Shown here: positions 51,879-60,100 of the stretch, piece after piece | Layout of the letters: every line of letters starts with the position of its first letter | How positions within the stretch are numbered: position 1 is the first letter of the stretch | NCBI RefSeq assembly: GCF_014673215.1 | Contig: NZ_JACWMS010000001.1 | Span: 1,426,001-1,490,000, forward strand | From: Gordonia hankookensis | Lineage (GTDB): Bacteria > Actinomycetota > Actinomycetes > Mycobacteriales > Mycobacteriaceae | Length of the DNA stretch: 64,000 nt | Reading direction: 5' to 3' | Notes under the pieces: generated by a model | What the model was told of the DNA's origin: nothing | What the model saw: only the letters and a program-made list of their open reading frames with translations | The model's database searches: none | Program-made: the position numbers and the translations under genes

Positions 51879-53024
51879 TCAGGGCGACACCGCGTACGCC
51901 GCGGCGAGATCGATACGCAGCCAGCCGCCGTTGCGCCCGGACTGATCGAGCGGGTAACCACTTCGGATCGCCGTGCGACGCAGGATGTCCAGACGCTGCG
52001 CGTCGGTCAGTCGCGGGAACCGGCTACGCAGGAGGGCGGCGGCCGAGGCGGGGATCGCGTTGCGCTGGCCGGGCGACACGACCGGAAATCCGTACGTCAT
52101 CATCCCGCGGTGCTCGGTGACCGCCTGCTGCGTGGTCAGGTACGGGGTGTCACGGGCGATGAAGTCATCGAGCGGCATGCCGACCGAGCGGCCGAGCTGG
52201 GTACGCAGCTGCGCACCGGCCTGCTCGACGAGGCGGGCGAACCGCGGGTCGGCCAGCCGAGCGGCGGCGATGTCGGTGCCCATGATCCGGCCGCCCATCA
52301 CGTCCAGTGGATAGTGCACGCCGAGGACCATGCGGCTCCGGCCGATCTCACCGGCTCGCGCGATGATCTGCGGACCGAGCTCGGGCAGCCAGTACGCCAG
52401 CAGCGCGCCTTTCCAATAGGCCATGTTGGCGTGGCCCGAGGGGTAGGAGCCGTTGTTCGCGAGGTCTGAATAGAGGTCGCCACCCGGCTTGTTGTACTTC
52501 TTGATCGAGTTGGGCGCCACCACGAACGGTCGCGGATTGTCGTAGTACTGCTTCTCCAGGAGTGTCGTGCCGAGCGGGAGCCCCGCCCGAGCCGTGTCGC
52601 CACCGGCCAGCGCATCGACCTTGGGCAGCTTGCCCGCCGCGAGCAGCTGACGGAAGACGGTCCCCAATCGATCGCCGAGGGCGTCGGACAGCGACACCAG
52701 CCGGTCGTCGTAGTTGATCGAGATGGCGTCGGCCTGTTGCGCACGGGTCGCGGAATTGTTGATTCCCTTCACCTTCTGCAGGTTCGACGCGATGATGTCC
52801 GGACGATCCCGCCGAAGCCCCGCGAACCCGTCGAGGACGGGGATGTAGGTGCCCGACGACGGTACGTCGGAGGCGTAGGGTCCGACGAGCTCGGCGGGAG
52901 TGAACGGGGCCGGGGTGGCCACGGTCGGGGCCGCGGTGGCCACGCCACTCGCGACGAATCCCGTGACGAGGAGAATCGGGGTCAGGACAGAGATGACCGC
53001 AGAGCGCAACCGCAGAGTCGACAC
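51879..53024 (-). CDS. secreted PAP2-superfamily (class A acid) phosphatase
   Basis: 381 residues. Signal peptide (VSTLRLRSAVISVLTPILLVTGFVASGVATAA), then a PAP2 core: KQYYDNPRP (motif 1, K-x5-RP form), NGSYPSGHANMAYW (motif 2, catalytic His) and GRSRMVLGVHYPLDVMGG (motif 3). A C-terminal segment of about 100 residues follows. It removes phosphate outside the membrane; substrate may be small organic phosphates or lipid pyrophosphates. GTG 53024 gives a full signal peptide. It is convergent to the DUF368-DedA operon, 54 bp away. Confidence 0.9.
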   Translation of the reverse strand: MSTLRLRSAVISVLTPILLVTGFVASGVATAAPTVATPAPFTPAELVGPYASDVPSSGTYIPVLDGFAGLRRDRPDIIASNLQKVKGINNSATRAQQADAISINYDDRLVSLSDALGDRLGTVFRQLLAAGKLPKVDALAGGDTARAGLPLGTTLLEKQYYDNPRPFVVAPNSIKKYNKPGGDLYSDLANNGSYPSGHANMAYWKGALLAYWLPELGPQIIARAGEIGRSRMVLGVHYPLDVMGGRIMGTDIAAARLADPRFARLVEQAGAQLRTQLGRSVGMPLDDFIARDTPYLTTQQAVTEHRGMMTYGFPVVSPGQRNAIPASAAALLRSRFPRLTDAQRLDILRRTAIRSGYPLDQSGRNGGWLRIDLAAAYAVSP

Positions 53025-53124
53025 GGCTGGTAACTCTTCCCCGGTCGTGTTGATTGCGCAAGTGAACGATCGGTTACGGTGTGCGGCACAGCAGCGCGCG
53101 TGCGCGGCAGACCCGAGGTGATCG

Positions 53125-54108
53125 ATGAGCAGCACCACCGCACATGTCACACAACTGTGGCGGCACCCGGTGAAGTCCATGGCCGGAGAACAACTCGAGA
53201 CCGCCACTGTCGGCCGTCGAGGCGTGCTCGGCGACCGACTGTGGGCACTGCACGACGTGGAACGCGACACCACCATCTCGGCGCGGCGATTGCCCGCGGT
53301 CCTGCGTTTTGCCGCCCGCTATGTGAGCGCTCCCGGCCGCGACGCCGGACCGGGACAGGCACCGGCCGTGATCGTGACGGCACCGGACGGCACCGAACAC
53401 CACAGCGACGATCCCGGCATCCACGCCGCTCTGTCGTCGCGACTCGATCGCGACGTACGCCTGGTCCCGCTGCCCGACGATCCGCGCGCGCATCGGCTTC
53501 CGTGGCGAGAGCGTCTCGGCACCCTGACACCCGGCGCCCTCGCCCGTGATCTCGGGATCGCCCCCGACGAGAAGATGCCGAAGATCTCGGACATGAATGC
53601 GAGAGCCCTCGCCACCCTGGCCCGGAATGCCACTCCGCCAGGGAGTTTCGTCGATCTCTGCCCGGTGCATCTGATCAGCGAGGCGAGCACCGCGACCATC
53701 GCCGACGCCATCGGCGACGACCATGTGGACCCGCGGCGCTTCCGCCCGAACATCGTCATCGCCGGGACCGCGAGCGGACTCCCGGAGGCCGAGTGGCCCG
53801 AGGCCACGATCGATCTCGGCAACGTGCGATTGCACGTCGTCATGAAGACCGTGCGCTGCGTGGTCCCGAGTCGCGAACACATCGACCTGCCACTCGACAA
53901 GCGGCTGACCCGGGCAGTCGCCTCGAGGGCCGACCGCTATCTCGGCGTCTACGCCGACGTCGTGCTGGCCGGTGAGATCCGCGTCGGGAACGTGCTCACC
54001 GTGACGCCACCGCGGCCGCCCAACCGCTTACAGCGCCTCGCGGGCACCGGACGCACTCTGGCCCTCGACGGCGCCAACCGGGCCGTCGAGCTCCTGCGGC
54101 GCCCCTGA
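53125..54108 (+). CDS. MOSC-domain protein (molybdenum cofactor sulfurase C-terminal type)
   Basis: 327 residues: N-terminal MOSC-N beta barrel (VTQLWRHPVKSMAGEQLETATVGRRGVLGDRLWAL) and MOSC domain (about 160-300: FRPNIVIAG, VRLHVVMKTVRCVVPSRE with the conserved Cys that binds Mo or sulfur). Similar to mARC/YcbX-like reductases but without the ferredoxin domain of YcbX. The C-terminal 40 residues are Arg-rich. ATG 53125. Substrate unknown. Confidence 0.87.
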   Translation: MSSTTAHVTQLWRHPVKSMAGEQLETATVGRRGVLGDRLWALHDVERDTTISARRLPAVLRFAARYVSAPGRDAGPGQAPAVIVTAPDGTEHHSDDPGIHAALSSRLDRDVRLVPLPDDPRAHRLPWRERLGTLTPGALARDLGIAPDEKMPKISDMNARALATLARNATPPGSFVDLCPVHLISEASTATIADAIGDDHVDPRRFRPNIVIAGTASGLPEAEWPEATIDLGNVRLHVVMKTVRCVVPSREHIDLPLDKRLTRAVASRADRYLGVYADVVLAGEIRVGNVLTVTPPRPPNRLQRLAGTGRTLALDGANRAVELLRRP

Positions 54109-54146
54109 TCCGCACCCTCGCACCGACTTCCGGCTGCCGGCCCGGG

Positions 54147-54812
54147 TCACCAGGCCCGATCGGGATCCGCGTGCTGCCGTATCCAGGCATGCATCGCAAT
54201 GCCCGCTGCCACACCGGCATTGATGCTCCGCGTCGACCCGAACTGCGCGATGGACACCGTGAGGTCGGCGTGACGTTGGGCGTCGTCGCTCACCCCGGGT
54301 CCCTCCTGACCGAAGAGCAGAACGCATTCGCGGGGGAGGTCGGCGGTCTCGAGTGGCCGTGCCCCCGGCGTGTTGTCCACCGCGACGACGGCGATCCCTT
54401 CCCCACGCGCCCAGTCGATGAGGTCGGCGACCGACTCGTGGTGCATCAGATGCTGATAGCGGTCGGTCACCATGGCCCCGCGACGATTCCAGCGCCGCCG
54501 GCCGACGATGTGCACGGCGGCCGCCGCGAACGCGTTCGCCGTCCGGACCACCGTCCCGATGTTGGCGTCGTGCGCGAAGTTCTCTATCGCCACGTGAAAC
54601 GGATGCCGGCGGGCGTCGATGTCGGCGACGATCGCCTCGCGTGTCCAGTAGCGGTACGCGTCGACGACATTGCGGGTGTCGCCGTCGGCCAATAGGTCGG
54701 GATCGTATCGGGGATCTGTCGGCGCAGGCTCATCCCGCTCGTCGGCCCACGGCCCGACGCCCACCGCCGGCCCCGACCGTGGTTGCCACTCGGTCGGCCC
54801 GGGCTCGTCCAC
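54147..54812 (-). CDS. TrmH/SpoU-family RNA 2'-O-methyltransferase
   Basis: 221 residues, SPOUT fold with trefoil knot. Motif 1 ENFAHDANIGTVVRTANAF (about 77), motif 2 VLLFGQEGPGVS (about 164) and motif 3 IAQFGSTRSINAGVAAGIAMHAW are all intact. An acidic N-terminal tail of about 45 residues is extra. It corresponds to Rv0380c next to pyrE. Whether it acts on tRNA or rRNA cannot be told. Confidence 0.92.
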   Translation of the reverse strand: MDEPGPTEWQPRSGPAVGVGPWADERDEPAPTDPRYDPDLLADGDTRNVVDAYRYWTREAIVADIDARRHPFHVAIENFAHDANIGTVVRTANAFAAAAVHIVGRRRWNRRGAMVTDRYQHLMHHESVADLIDWARGEGIAVVAVDNTPGARPLETADLPRECVLLFGQEGPGVSDDAQRHADLTVSIAQFGSTRSINAGVAAGIAMHAWIRQHADPDRAW

Positions 54813-54815
54813 GCC

Positions 54816-55391
54816 TCAGGCCAGTCCGAGGTCGCTCAACCCGAGCAGCGAGCGGTACGGCACGCCGAGGGCGCCGATCACCTCGTCGGCCCCGGTGGCG
54901 CGGTCCACCACGGTGGCCACGCCGACGACCGTCGCCCCGACCTCTCGAGCTGCTTCCACGGCGGCCGATGGCGACGCGCCGGTGGTGGACGTGTCCTCGA
55001 CGATGAGGACGTTCCGTCCGGCGATGTCGGGCCCTTCGATCCGACGCTGCATACCGTGGGTCTTGGCCGCCTTGCGCACCACGAACGAATCGATCTCGCG
55101 ACCGGCCGCGTGCATGATCGAGGTGGCGACCGGGTCCGCGCCGAGGGTGAGACCGCCGACGGACAGGTAGTCCCAGTCGGCGGTGAGCTCCCGCATGAGG
55201 CTGCCGATCAGACGGGACGCCTCGTGATGCAACGTCGCGCGACGCAGGTCGACGTAGTAGTCGGCCTCCTTGCCCGACGACAACGTCACACGACCGCGCA
55301 CCACGGCGAGTTCGGTGACCAGCTCGGCCAGTCGGGAACGTCCATCTTCGTTGACGCTTGGCGGCACAGGCGCGGACATGTCACGGCTCAT
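54816..55391 (-). CDS. pyrE: orotate phosphoribosyltransferase
   Basis: Makes OMP from orotate and PRPP in pyrimidine synthesis. The 191-residue protein has TLSSGKEADYYVDLRRATL (about 35), VVRKAAKTHGMQRRIEG and the PRPP signature VLIVEDTSTTGASPSAAVEA (about 128). ATG 55391 or ATG 55379. 3 bp separate it from the TrmH-type gene; same order as Rv0382c-Rv0380c. Confidence 0.95.
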   Translation of the reverse strand: MSRDMSAPVPPSVNEDGRSRLAELVTELAVVRGRVTLSSGKEADYYVDLRRATLHHEASRLIGSLMRELTADWDYLSVGGLTLGADPVATSIMHAAGREIDSFVVRKAAKTHGMQRRIEGPDIAGRNVLIVEDTSTTGASPSAAVEAAREVGATVVGVATVVDRATGADEVIGALGVPYRSLLGLSDLGLA

Positions 55392-55433
55392 TTCTCGCTG
55401 ATGTTCTCCGGTGCGTGACGGACCGTCCGCAGC

Positions 55434-56471
55434 TCAGTTGCGGCGATGACGATTGGGGCGATCCGTCGGGGCGTTGGTGCCCGGGGGCATATCGTACGGC
55501 CGCGCGGGACGTCCACCTGCCGGTGGTGGCGTCGCGGCGCCCTCCCCCGGTTCCGCGGGTGGTCGCGGCCCTCCGGGTGCCTGGGCCGGCGGCTGCGACG
55601 GACGACGTACCGGCATCGGTTGCATCCGCCTGCCGCCGGTCGACGGTGTCCCCGACTTCGGCGCCGATGGCGGAGCGGAATCCGGCACCGCGCTCCACGC
55701 CCGCGTGGGTGCCTGCGGTGCTGGTTCGTCGGCGGGCGCGTTCTCGGCGGCCGTGATGCGTGCACGACGCTGCTTGTCACGCATGTTCTCGGTCTTCTCG
55801 TCCGCGAGCTCGGCACGGGTCGGTCCGTGCGGATCGCGCGGGTCCGGGGCGTCCTGCGGATCGGTGATCGGCGGCAACACCCGCAGCAGATCCGCGAACC
55901 GCCGGACCACCTCGAGTCCGGTGTCGAGATGATCGGTGTCGGTGGTCAACGGCATCGAGCCGAGAACCCAGTTCCCTTCGTTCCAGAGCACCTCGATGTA
56001 GGACGGCGTGGTGTTCGCCAGCGCAACCATCCGCCGGTCACACACCCTGCGGGCCACATCCAGGTTGTTGGAGAACATCACCCTCGGGCCCATGGCTCCG
56101 AGCAACTCGACGTCCTCTTCGGCCGGGGCGAGTACGTCCTCGTGCCGTAGGTCGACCACCACGGCCGACGCGACCGCGCGGCGGACCGCCACCACGGTCG
56201 CGGTGTCGACGAGGTCGAACACCGCAGCCTCCGCACCGGAGTAATGGCCGAATGCGACATCCTGGACCTCGACGTGGTCCGGCACGTTCATCGTCGCGCG
56301 ATGAAAGACCTTGCGCAGTTTGGTATCCGACTCACGGAACTTGAACTCGTGCTGATCTCCCCAGACCGCGCGCTGATGTCGCGCAACACTGGAACGCTGG
56401 TGATCCAGCCACAACAGGACGCCGGCACCGGCCAGCGCCAACACGGCGATCACGAAATACACGATGGTCAT
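55434..56471 (-). CDS. membrane-anchored protein with Pro-rich tail (Rv0383c-like)
   Basis: 345 residues. One N-terminal helix (about 4-22), a soluble domain of about 190 residues (DHVEVQDVAFGHYSGAEAAVFDLVDTATVVAVRRA, VMFSNNLDVARRVCDRRMVAL), then a charged helix (ELADEKTENMRDKQRRARITAAE) and about 100 residues rich in Pro, Ala and Arg. The plan and place next to pyrE match Rv0383c, a conserved secreted or membrane protein of unknown function. Confidence 0.8.
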   Translation of the reverse strand: MTIVYFVIAVLALAGAGVLLWLDHQRSSVARHQRAVWGDQHEFKFRESDTKLRKVFHRATMNVPDHVEVQDVAFGHYSGAEAAVFDLVDTATVVAVRRAVASAVVVDLRHEDVLAPAEEDVELLGAMGPRVMFSNNLDVARRVCDRRMVALANTTPSYIEVLWNEGNWVLGSMPLTTDTDHLDTGLEVVRRFADLLRVLPPITDPQDAPDPRDPHGPTRAELADEKTENMRDKQRRARITAAENAPADEPAPQAPTRAWSAVPDSAPPSAPKSGTPSTGGRRMQPMPVRRPSQPPAQAPGGPRPPAEPGEGAATPPPAGGRPARPYDMPPGTNAPTDRPNRHRRN

Positions 56472-56475
56472 CGCG

Positions 56476-57501
56476 CTACAGCCTACTATCGCCGCCGCCG
56501 TGACCCGTGCTCACGACATAACCTCGCTCCTTGTCGACGATGTTTTCCAGCACGTCGGACGGGGATCGCCCGTCCGAACCCAGGTAACGGCGCAGATTCG
56601 CGAGGAACAGGCGGGCGAGTTCGTCGCGCCAGCCCACCACGTCACCGCTCATATGCGCCGAGATCGCGACATTGTCCATCGCCCAGAGCGGGCTGGACGG
56701 ATCGAGGGGCTCGTCGGTGAACACGTCGAGCGAGGCCGCACCGATCTCGCCTGCCGACAGCGCCTCGATCATCGCCGGCTCGTCGACGAGTTGACCGCGC
56801 CCGACATTGATCAGATGGGCGTCGTCGCGCATCGCCCGCAGAACGGTCGCGTCGATCATCCGATCGGTCTGCGGCGTCAGCGGCGCGATCGCCACCACAT
56901 TGTCGAAGTCACCCACGAAGGAGGCGAGATCCGACGTCGGCAGCACGGTGCCGAAATCGGCGTCGGATTCGCGAGACGTCCGGCCCGCTCCGGTCACCCG
57001 CAGACCCACGGCGCTCAGCAACCGGGCGGTCGCCCGACCGATCCCCCCGGTCCCGATCACCAACGCAGACGAGCCCTCGGTCCGCACGGTCTCGCGATGG
57101 CGCCACACCCGCTCCGACTGCAAGGCCTTGGAAAGGTGTAACTGCTTGTCCCGAGCCAAGATCGATGCCAGGACAAACTCCGCGATCGGCCGGTCGAAGA
57201 CGCCTGCGGCGTTGGTGACCACCACATCCGCCGAGCGCAGATCGTCGAACAGCAACGAGTCCACGCCGGCCGCACACACATGGACCCACCGCAGGTCGGC
57301 GGTCGCGGGCCCCCAATTGTCTTTCAGCGCACGGGAAAAGAAGTCCCACACCAGCAAGATTTCGGAGCCGGGAAGGGCATCGGGAAGCGTGTCGGCGGTG
57401 CAGTTCCGGATGGTCGCGAGGTCGGCGATCTCGTCCAGGTTGGTCGGTGGCGGGACCCCCGGGGCCCCGAGGAGTGCGATGGTCGGTCGTTTGGTGGCCA
57501 C
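56476..57501 (-). CDS. D-2-hydroxyacid dehydrogenase, NAD(P)-binding
   Basis: 341 residues. NAD-binding Rossmann motif ALVIGTGGIGRATARLL (about 146), catalytic Arg in INVGRGQLVDE (about 232), Glu in DVFTDEPLDPSSPLW and His in VAISAHMSGD (about 284). Of the GhrA/SerA-like group, reducing 2-oxoacids or acting on D-2-hydroxyacids. GTG 57501 (VATKRPTIALLG) is the start. It ends 4 bp before the previous gene's ATG. Confidence 0.9.
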   Translation of the reverse strand: MATKRPTIALLGAPGVPPPTNLDEIADLATIRNCTADTLPDALPGSEILLVWDFFSRALKDNWGPATADLRWVHVCAAGVDSLLFDDLRSADVVVTNAAGVFDRPIAEFVLASILARDKQLHLSKALQSERVWRHRETVRTEGSSALVIGTGGIGRATARLLSAVGLRVTGAGRTSRESDADFGTVLPTSDLASFVGDFDNVVAIAPLTPQTDRMIDATVLRAMRDDAHLINVGRGQLVDEPAMIEALSAGEIGAASLDVFTDEPLDPSSPLWAMDNVAISAHMSGDVVGWRDELARLFLANLRRYLGSDGRSPSDVLENIVDKERGYVVSTGHGGGDSRL

Positions 57502-57581
57502 GCCCCCACCGTAACCAGATCCCTCGCTCCGCCGCCTCCGAGCGCGCCCGACGCCCCGCGCGGATCGGCGACATGGGGTAT

Positions 57582-57617
57582 TGACAGCATCCTGTCACAT
57601 TTGACAGAATGCTGACA
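57582..57617. promoter_or_regulatory. tandem operator sites in the DJ-1/MarR promoter
   Basis: TGACAGCATCCTGTCA (57582-57597, arms TGACAG/CTGTCA) and TGACAGAATGCTGACA (57602-57617) are two related palindromes 20 bp apart. The first overlaps TTGACA, a -35 element. The MarR protein encoded in the same operon is the likely binder. Confidence 0.6.
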
Positions 57618-57640
57618 TACCGATCAGAGGAGTGCGAGCC

Positions 57641-58246
57641 ATGCAAACCGTTCATCTGGCCATCTATCCGACCCTCGCCGACTGGGAGTACGGCTATGTG
57701 GCGGCCGGCATCAACAACCCCGAATACCAGCGCGAACCGGGCGCCTTCCGGATCGTCACCGTCGGCGCGTCCCCCGACCCGATCCGCACCATCGGCGGCC
57801 TCACGATCGTCCCGGACACCACGCTCGACGACGTGTCACCGAGCGACAGCGCCATGCTCGTCCTGCCCGGCGCGCAGATCTGGGACGCCAACGACGAGTT
57901 CGTCGCCGCCGCCCGGCGCTGGGTCGAGGCCGGCGTACCCGTCGCGGGAATCTGCGGCGCGACTGTCGGATTGGCCCGAGCAGGCCTCCTCGACGACCGG
58001 GCTCACACCAGCAACGCGGCCGCCCAGCTCGAACCCACCGGATATGCGGGCGCCGCGAACTACGTCGACGCTCCCGCCGTGACCGACCGCGGGGTGGTCA
58101 CGGCGGCGGCCGTGGCGCCCGTCGACTTCGCCCGCGAAGTGTTCGCACTGCTCGGCGTGTACGACCAGAGCGTCCTCGACGCCTGGTACCGGCTCTACGC
58201 TCACCAGGACCCGAGTGGCTTCTACGCCCTGACCGGACCGGAATGA
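57641..58246 (+). CDS. DJ-1/PfpI family protein
   Basis: 201 residues. Flavodoxin-like class I amidotransferase fold: QTVHLAIYPTLADWEYG, ARRWVEAGVPVAGICGATVGLARAGLL with the nucleophile-elbow Cys (about 108), and an acidic residue upstream. Family members act as glyoxalases, chaperones or hydratases. ATG 57641 has GAGGAG 8 nt upstream. 4-bp overlap with the MarR gene behind it implies joint control. Confidence 0.9.
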   Translation: MQTVHLAIYPTLADWEYGYVAAGINNPEYQREPGAFRIVTVGASPDPIRTIGGLTIVPDTTLDDVSPSDSAMLVLPGAQIWDANDEFVAAARRWVEAGVPVAGICGATVGLARAGLLDDRAHTSNAAAQLEPTGYAGAANYVDAPAVTDRGVVTAAAVAPVDFAREVFALLGVYDQSVLDAWYRLYAHQDPSGFYALTGPE

Positions 58247-58683
58247 GTGACAATCTCCAGCGCCTGCTCTCCGACAGCGCGCTGACCACATTCCGCCTGA
58301 ACGGCCAGTTCCTCGCCCTCGCCGAGGAACTGGCCCGGCCCGCGGGCATCACCGCAACGCGATGGCAGGTCATCGGCGCGGTCCTCGACGATCCGCTCAC
58401 CGTCTCCGACATCGCCCGCGCGATGGGCATCACTCGCCAGAGCGTCCAGCGGACGGCAGATCTGCTCGCCGACGACGGCCTCGTCGAGTACCGCGACAAC
58501 CCCGGCCACCGTCGCGCCAAACTCGTCTACGTGACGCCCGCCGGTGTCGAGGCAAACCATCGCATCAACCCGGACCACCGGGCCGCGGCGGACCGAATCG
58601 CCGAGCACATCGCGCCCGCCGAGTGGCAACGGGCAGTGGACGCGCTCCACGCCCTGAGCAGGGCACTCGATCGCTCGCAGTAG
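58243..58683 (+). CDS. MarR-family transcriptional regulator
   Basis: 146 residues: GITATRWQVIGAVLDDPLTVSDIARAMGITRQSVQRTADLLADDGLVEYRDNPGHRRAKLVYVTPAG is a full winged HTH (recognition helix at about 66-79, wing at about 86-100). Starts with ATG 58243 overlapping the DJ-1 gene's stop by 4 bp. Likely an autorepressor at the 57582-57617 sites, perhaps sensing an electrophile that the DJ-1 protein removes. Confidence 0.9.
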   Translation: MSDNLQRLLSDSALTTFRLNGQFLALAEELARPAGITATRWQVIGAVLDDPLTVSDIARAMGITRQSVQRTADLLADDGLVEYRDNPGHRRAKLVYVTPAGVEANHRINPDHRAAADRIAEHIAPAEWQRAVDALHALSRALDRSQ

Positions 58684-58739
58684 TCGCGCACATCGCCGTC
58701 GGTGACGTTCCCGGCCGCGCATCAGCGGGACCACTGTCG

Positions 58740-58752
58740 AATTGTTGACAAT
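58740..58752. promoter_or_regulatory. GntR-type operator ATTGTTGACAAT before the aminotransferase operon
   Basis: ATTGT and ACAAT arms around TG, in the form TTGTnnACAA used by many GntR/FCD regulators, 28 bp before ATG 58780. It overlaps TTGACA, a -35 candidate. No GntR gene is in the window. Confidence 0.5.
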
Positions 58753-58779
58753 CCGACGATCGACCGTCACCGTGGACGC

Positions 58780-60099
58780 ATGACCGTCACCGCCGAATCC
58801 ATGCAGACCGCCCAGACCGCGACGCTCAGCCCCGCACTCAAACAGGCCACGCCCGTCGTGGTCGACCATGCGCTCGGCTCGTGGATTCACGGAACGGACG
58901 GCAACGACTACCTCGACTTCACCACCGGCATCGGTGTCACCAGCACCGGCCACTGCCACCCACGCGTCGTGGCGGCCGCCCAGGAGCAATGCACCAAGAT
59001 CATCCACGCCCAGTACACGACCGTGATGCACCCGCCGCTGCTCGAGCTGACCGAGAAGCTCGGACACGTCCTGCCACTCGGACTCGACTCCGTCTTCTAC
59101 GCGAACTCGGGGTCGGAGGCCGTCGAGGCGGCGATCCGCCTCGCCCGCATGGCCACCGCACGCCCGAACATCGTCGTGTTCCAGGGCGGGTTCCACGGGC
59201 GCACCGTGGCCGCTGCCAGCCTGACCACCGCGGGAACCAAGTTCTCCGCAGGCTTCTCGCCGCTGATGGCCGGCGTCCACATGTCGCCGTTCCCGTACGC
59301 CTATCGCTACGGCTGGGACACCGACACCGCCGTCGACTTCGCGCTGCGCGAGCTCGACTACCTTCTGCAGTCGCGGGTCGCACCCAACGACACCGCCGCC
59401 TTCCTCATCGAGCCGGTGCTCGGCGACGGCGGCTACCTGCCGACGCCGCCGCGCTTCCTGGAAGGGCTGCGAGAGCGCGCGGACCGCCATGGCATCGTGC
59501 TCATCCTCGACGAGGTGCAGGCGGGCTTCGGCCGCACCGGCAAGTTCTGGGGTCATCAGCATGCCGCCGACCTCACTCCTGACATCCTCATCACCGCGAA
59601 AGGCCTGGCCTCCGGGTTCCCGATCTCCGCGATCGCCGCGTCCACCGAACTGATGAGCAAGGCCTGGCCGGGCTCGCAGGGCGGCACCTACGGCGGCAAT
59701 GCGGTGGCCGCGGCGGCCGCTGTCGCCACCATCGACGTCATCCACGACGAGAACCTCGTGGACAACGCACGTGTCCGTGGCGAGCAGATGCTCGCCGGAC
59801 TGCAGCAGATCGCCACCGGGTTCGACGCGATCGGCGACGTCCGCGGTCTCGGCCTGATGGCAGGCATCGAGTTCGTCACCGCCGGCGACGGCACCACGCC
59901 GGTGCCCGACGCGGCCGCCGCCGCGGCCGTCCAGCAGGCCACCACCCGGCACGGCCTGCTGACCCTCACCTGCGGGCCCGCCGGCAATGTCGTGCGGTTG
60001 ATCCCTGCGCTCGTGGTCACCGAGGACGAGATCGCGACGGGCCTCGACCGATTCGCCGCCGCCCTGTCAGACGCGCTCCCACGCGATACGCTCGGTTGA
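58780..60099 (+). CDS. gabT: class III aminotransferase (4-aminobutyrate aminotransferase type)
   Basis: PLP enzyme of 439 residues. DFTTGIGVTSTGHCHPRVV, ANSGSEAVEAAIRLARMAT, GGFHGRTVAAASLTT, AFLIEPVLGDGGYLPTP, ILDEVQAGFGRTGKFW and the PLP lysine in LITAKGLASGFPISA are all present. With an aldehyde dehydrogenase two genes later, conversion of GABA or 5-aminovalerate to the semialdehyde is likely. ATG 58780 is preferred to the frame-extending codon at 58702. The specific symbol is an inference from context. Confidence 0.85.
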   Translation: MTVTAESMQTAQTATLSPALKQATPVVVDHALGSWIHGTDGNDYLDFTTGIGVTSTGHCHPRVVAAAQEQCTKIIHAQYTTVMHPPLLELTEKLGHVLPLGLDSVFYANSGSEAVEAAIRLARMATARPNIVVFQGGFHGRTVAAASLTTAGTKFSAGFSPLMAGVHMSPFPYAYRYGWDTDTAVDFALRELDYLLQSRVAPNDTAAFLIEPVLGDGGYLPTPPRFLEGLRERADRHGIVLILDEVQAGFGRTGKFWGHQHAADLTPDILITAKGLASGFPISAIAASTELMSKAWPGSQGGTYGGNAVAAAAAVATIDVIHDENLVDNARVRGEQMLAGLQQIATGFDAIGDVRGLGLMAGIEFVTAGDGTTPVPDAAAAAAVQQATTRHGLLTLTCGPAGNVVRLIPALVVTEDEIATGLDRFAAALSDALPRDTLG

Positions 60100-60100
60100 G

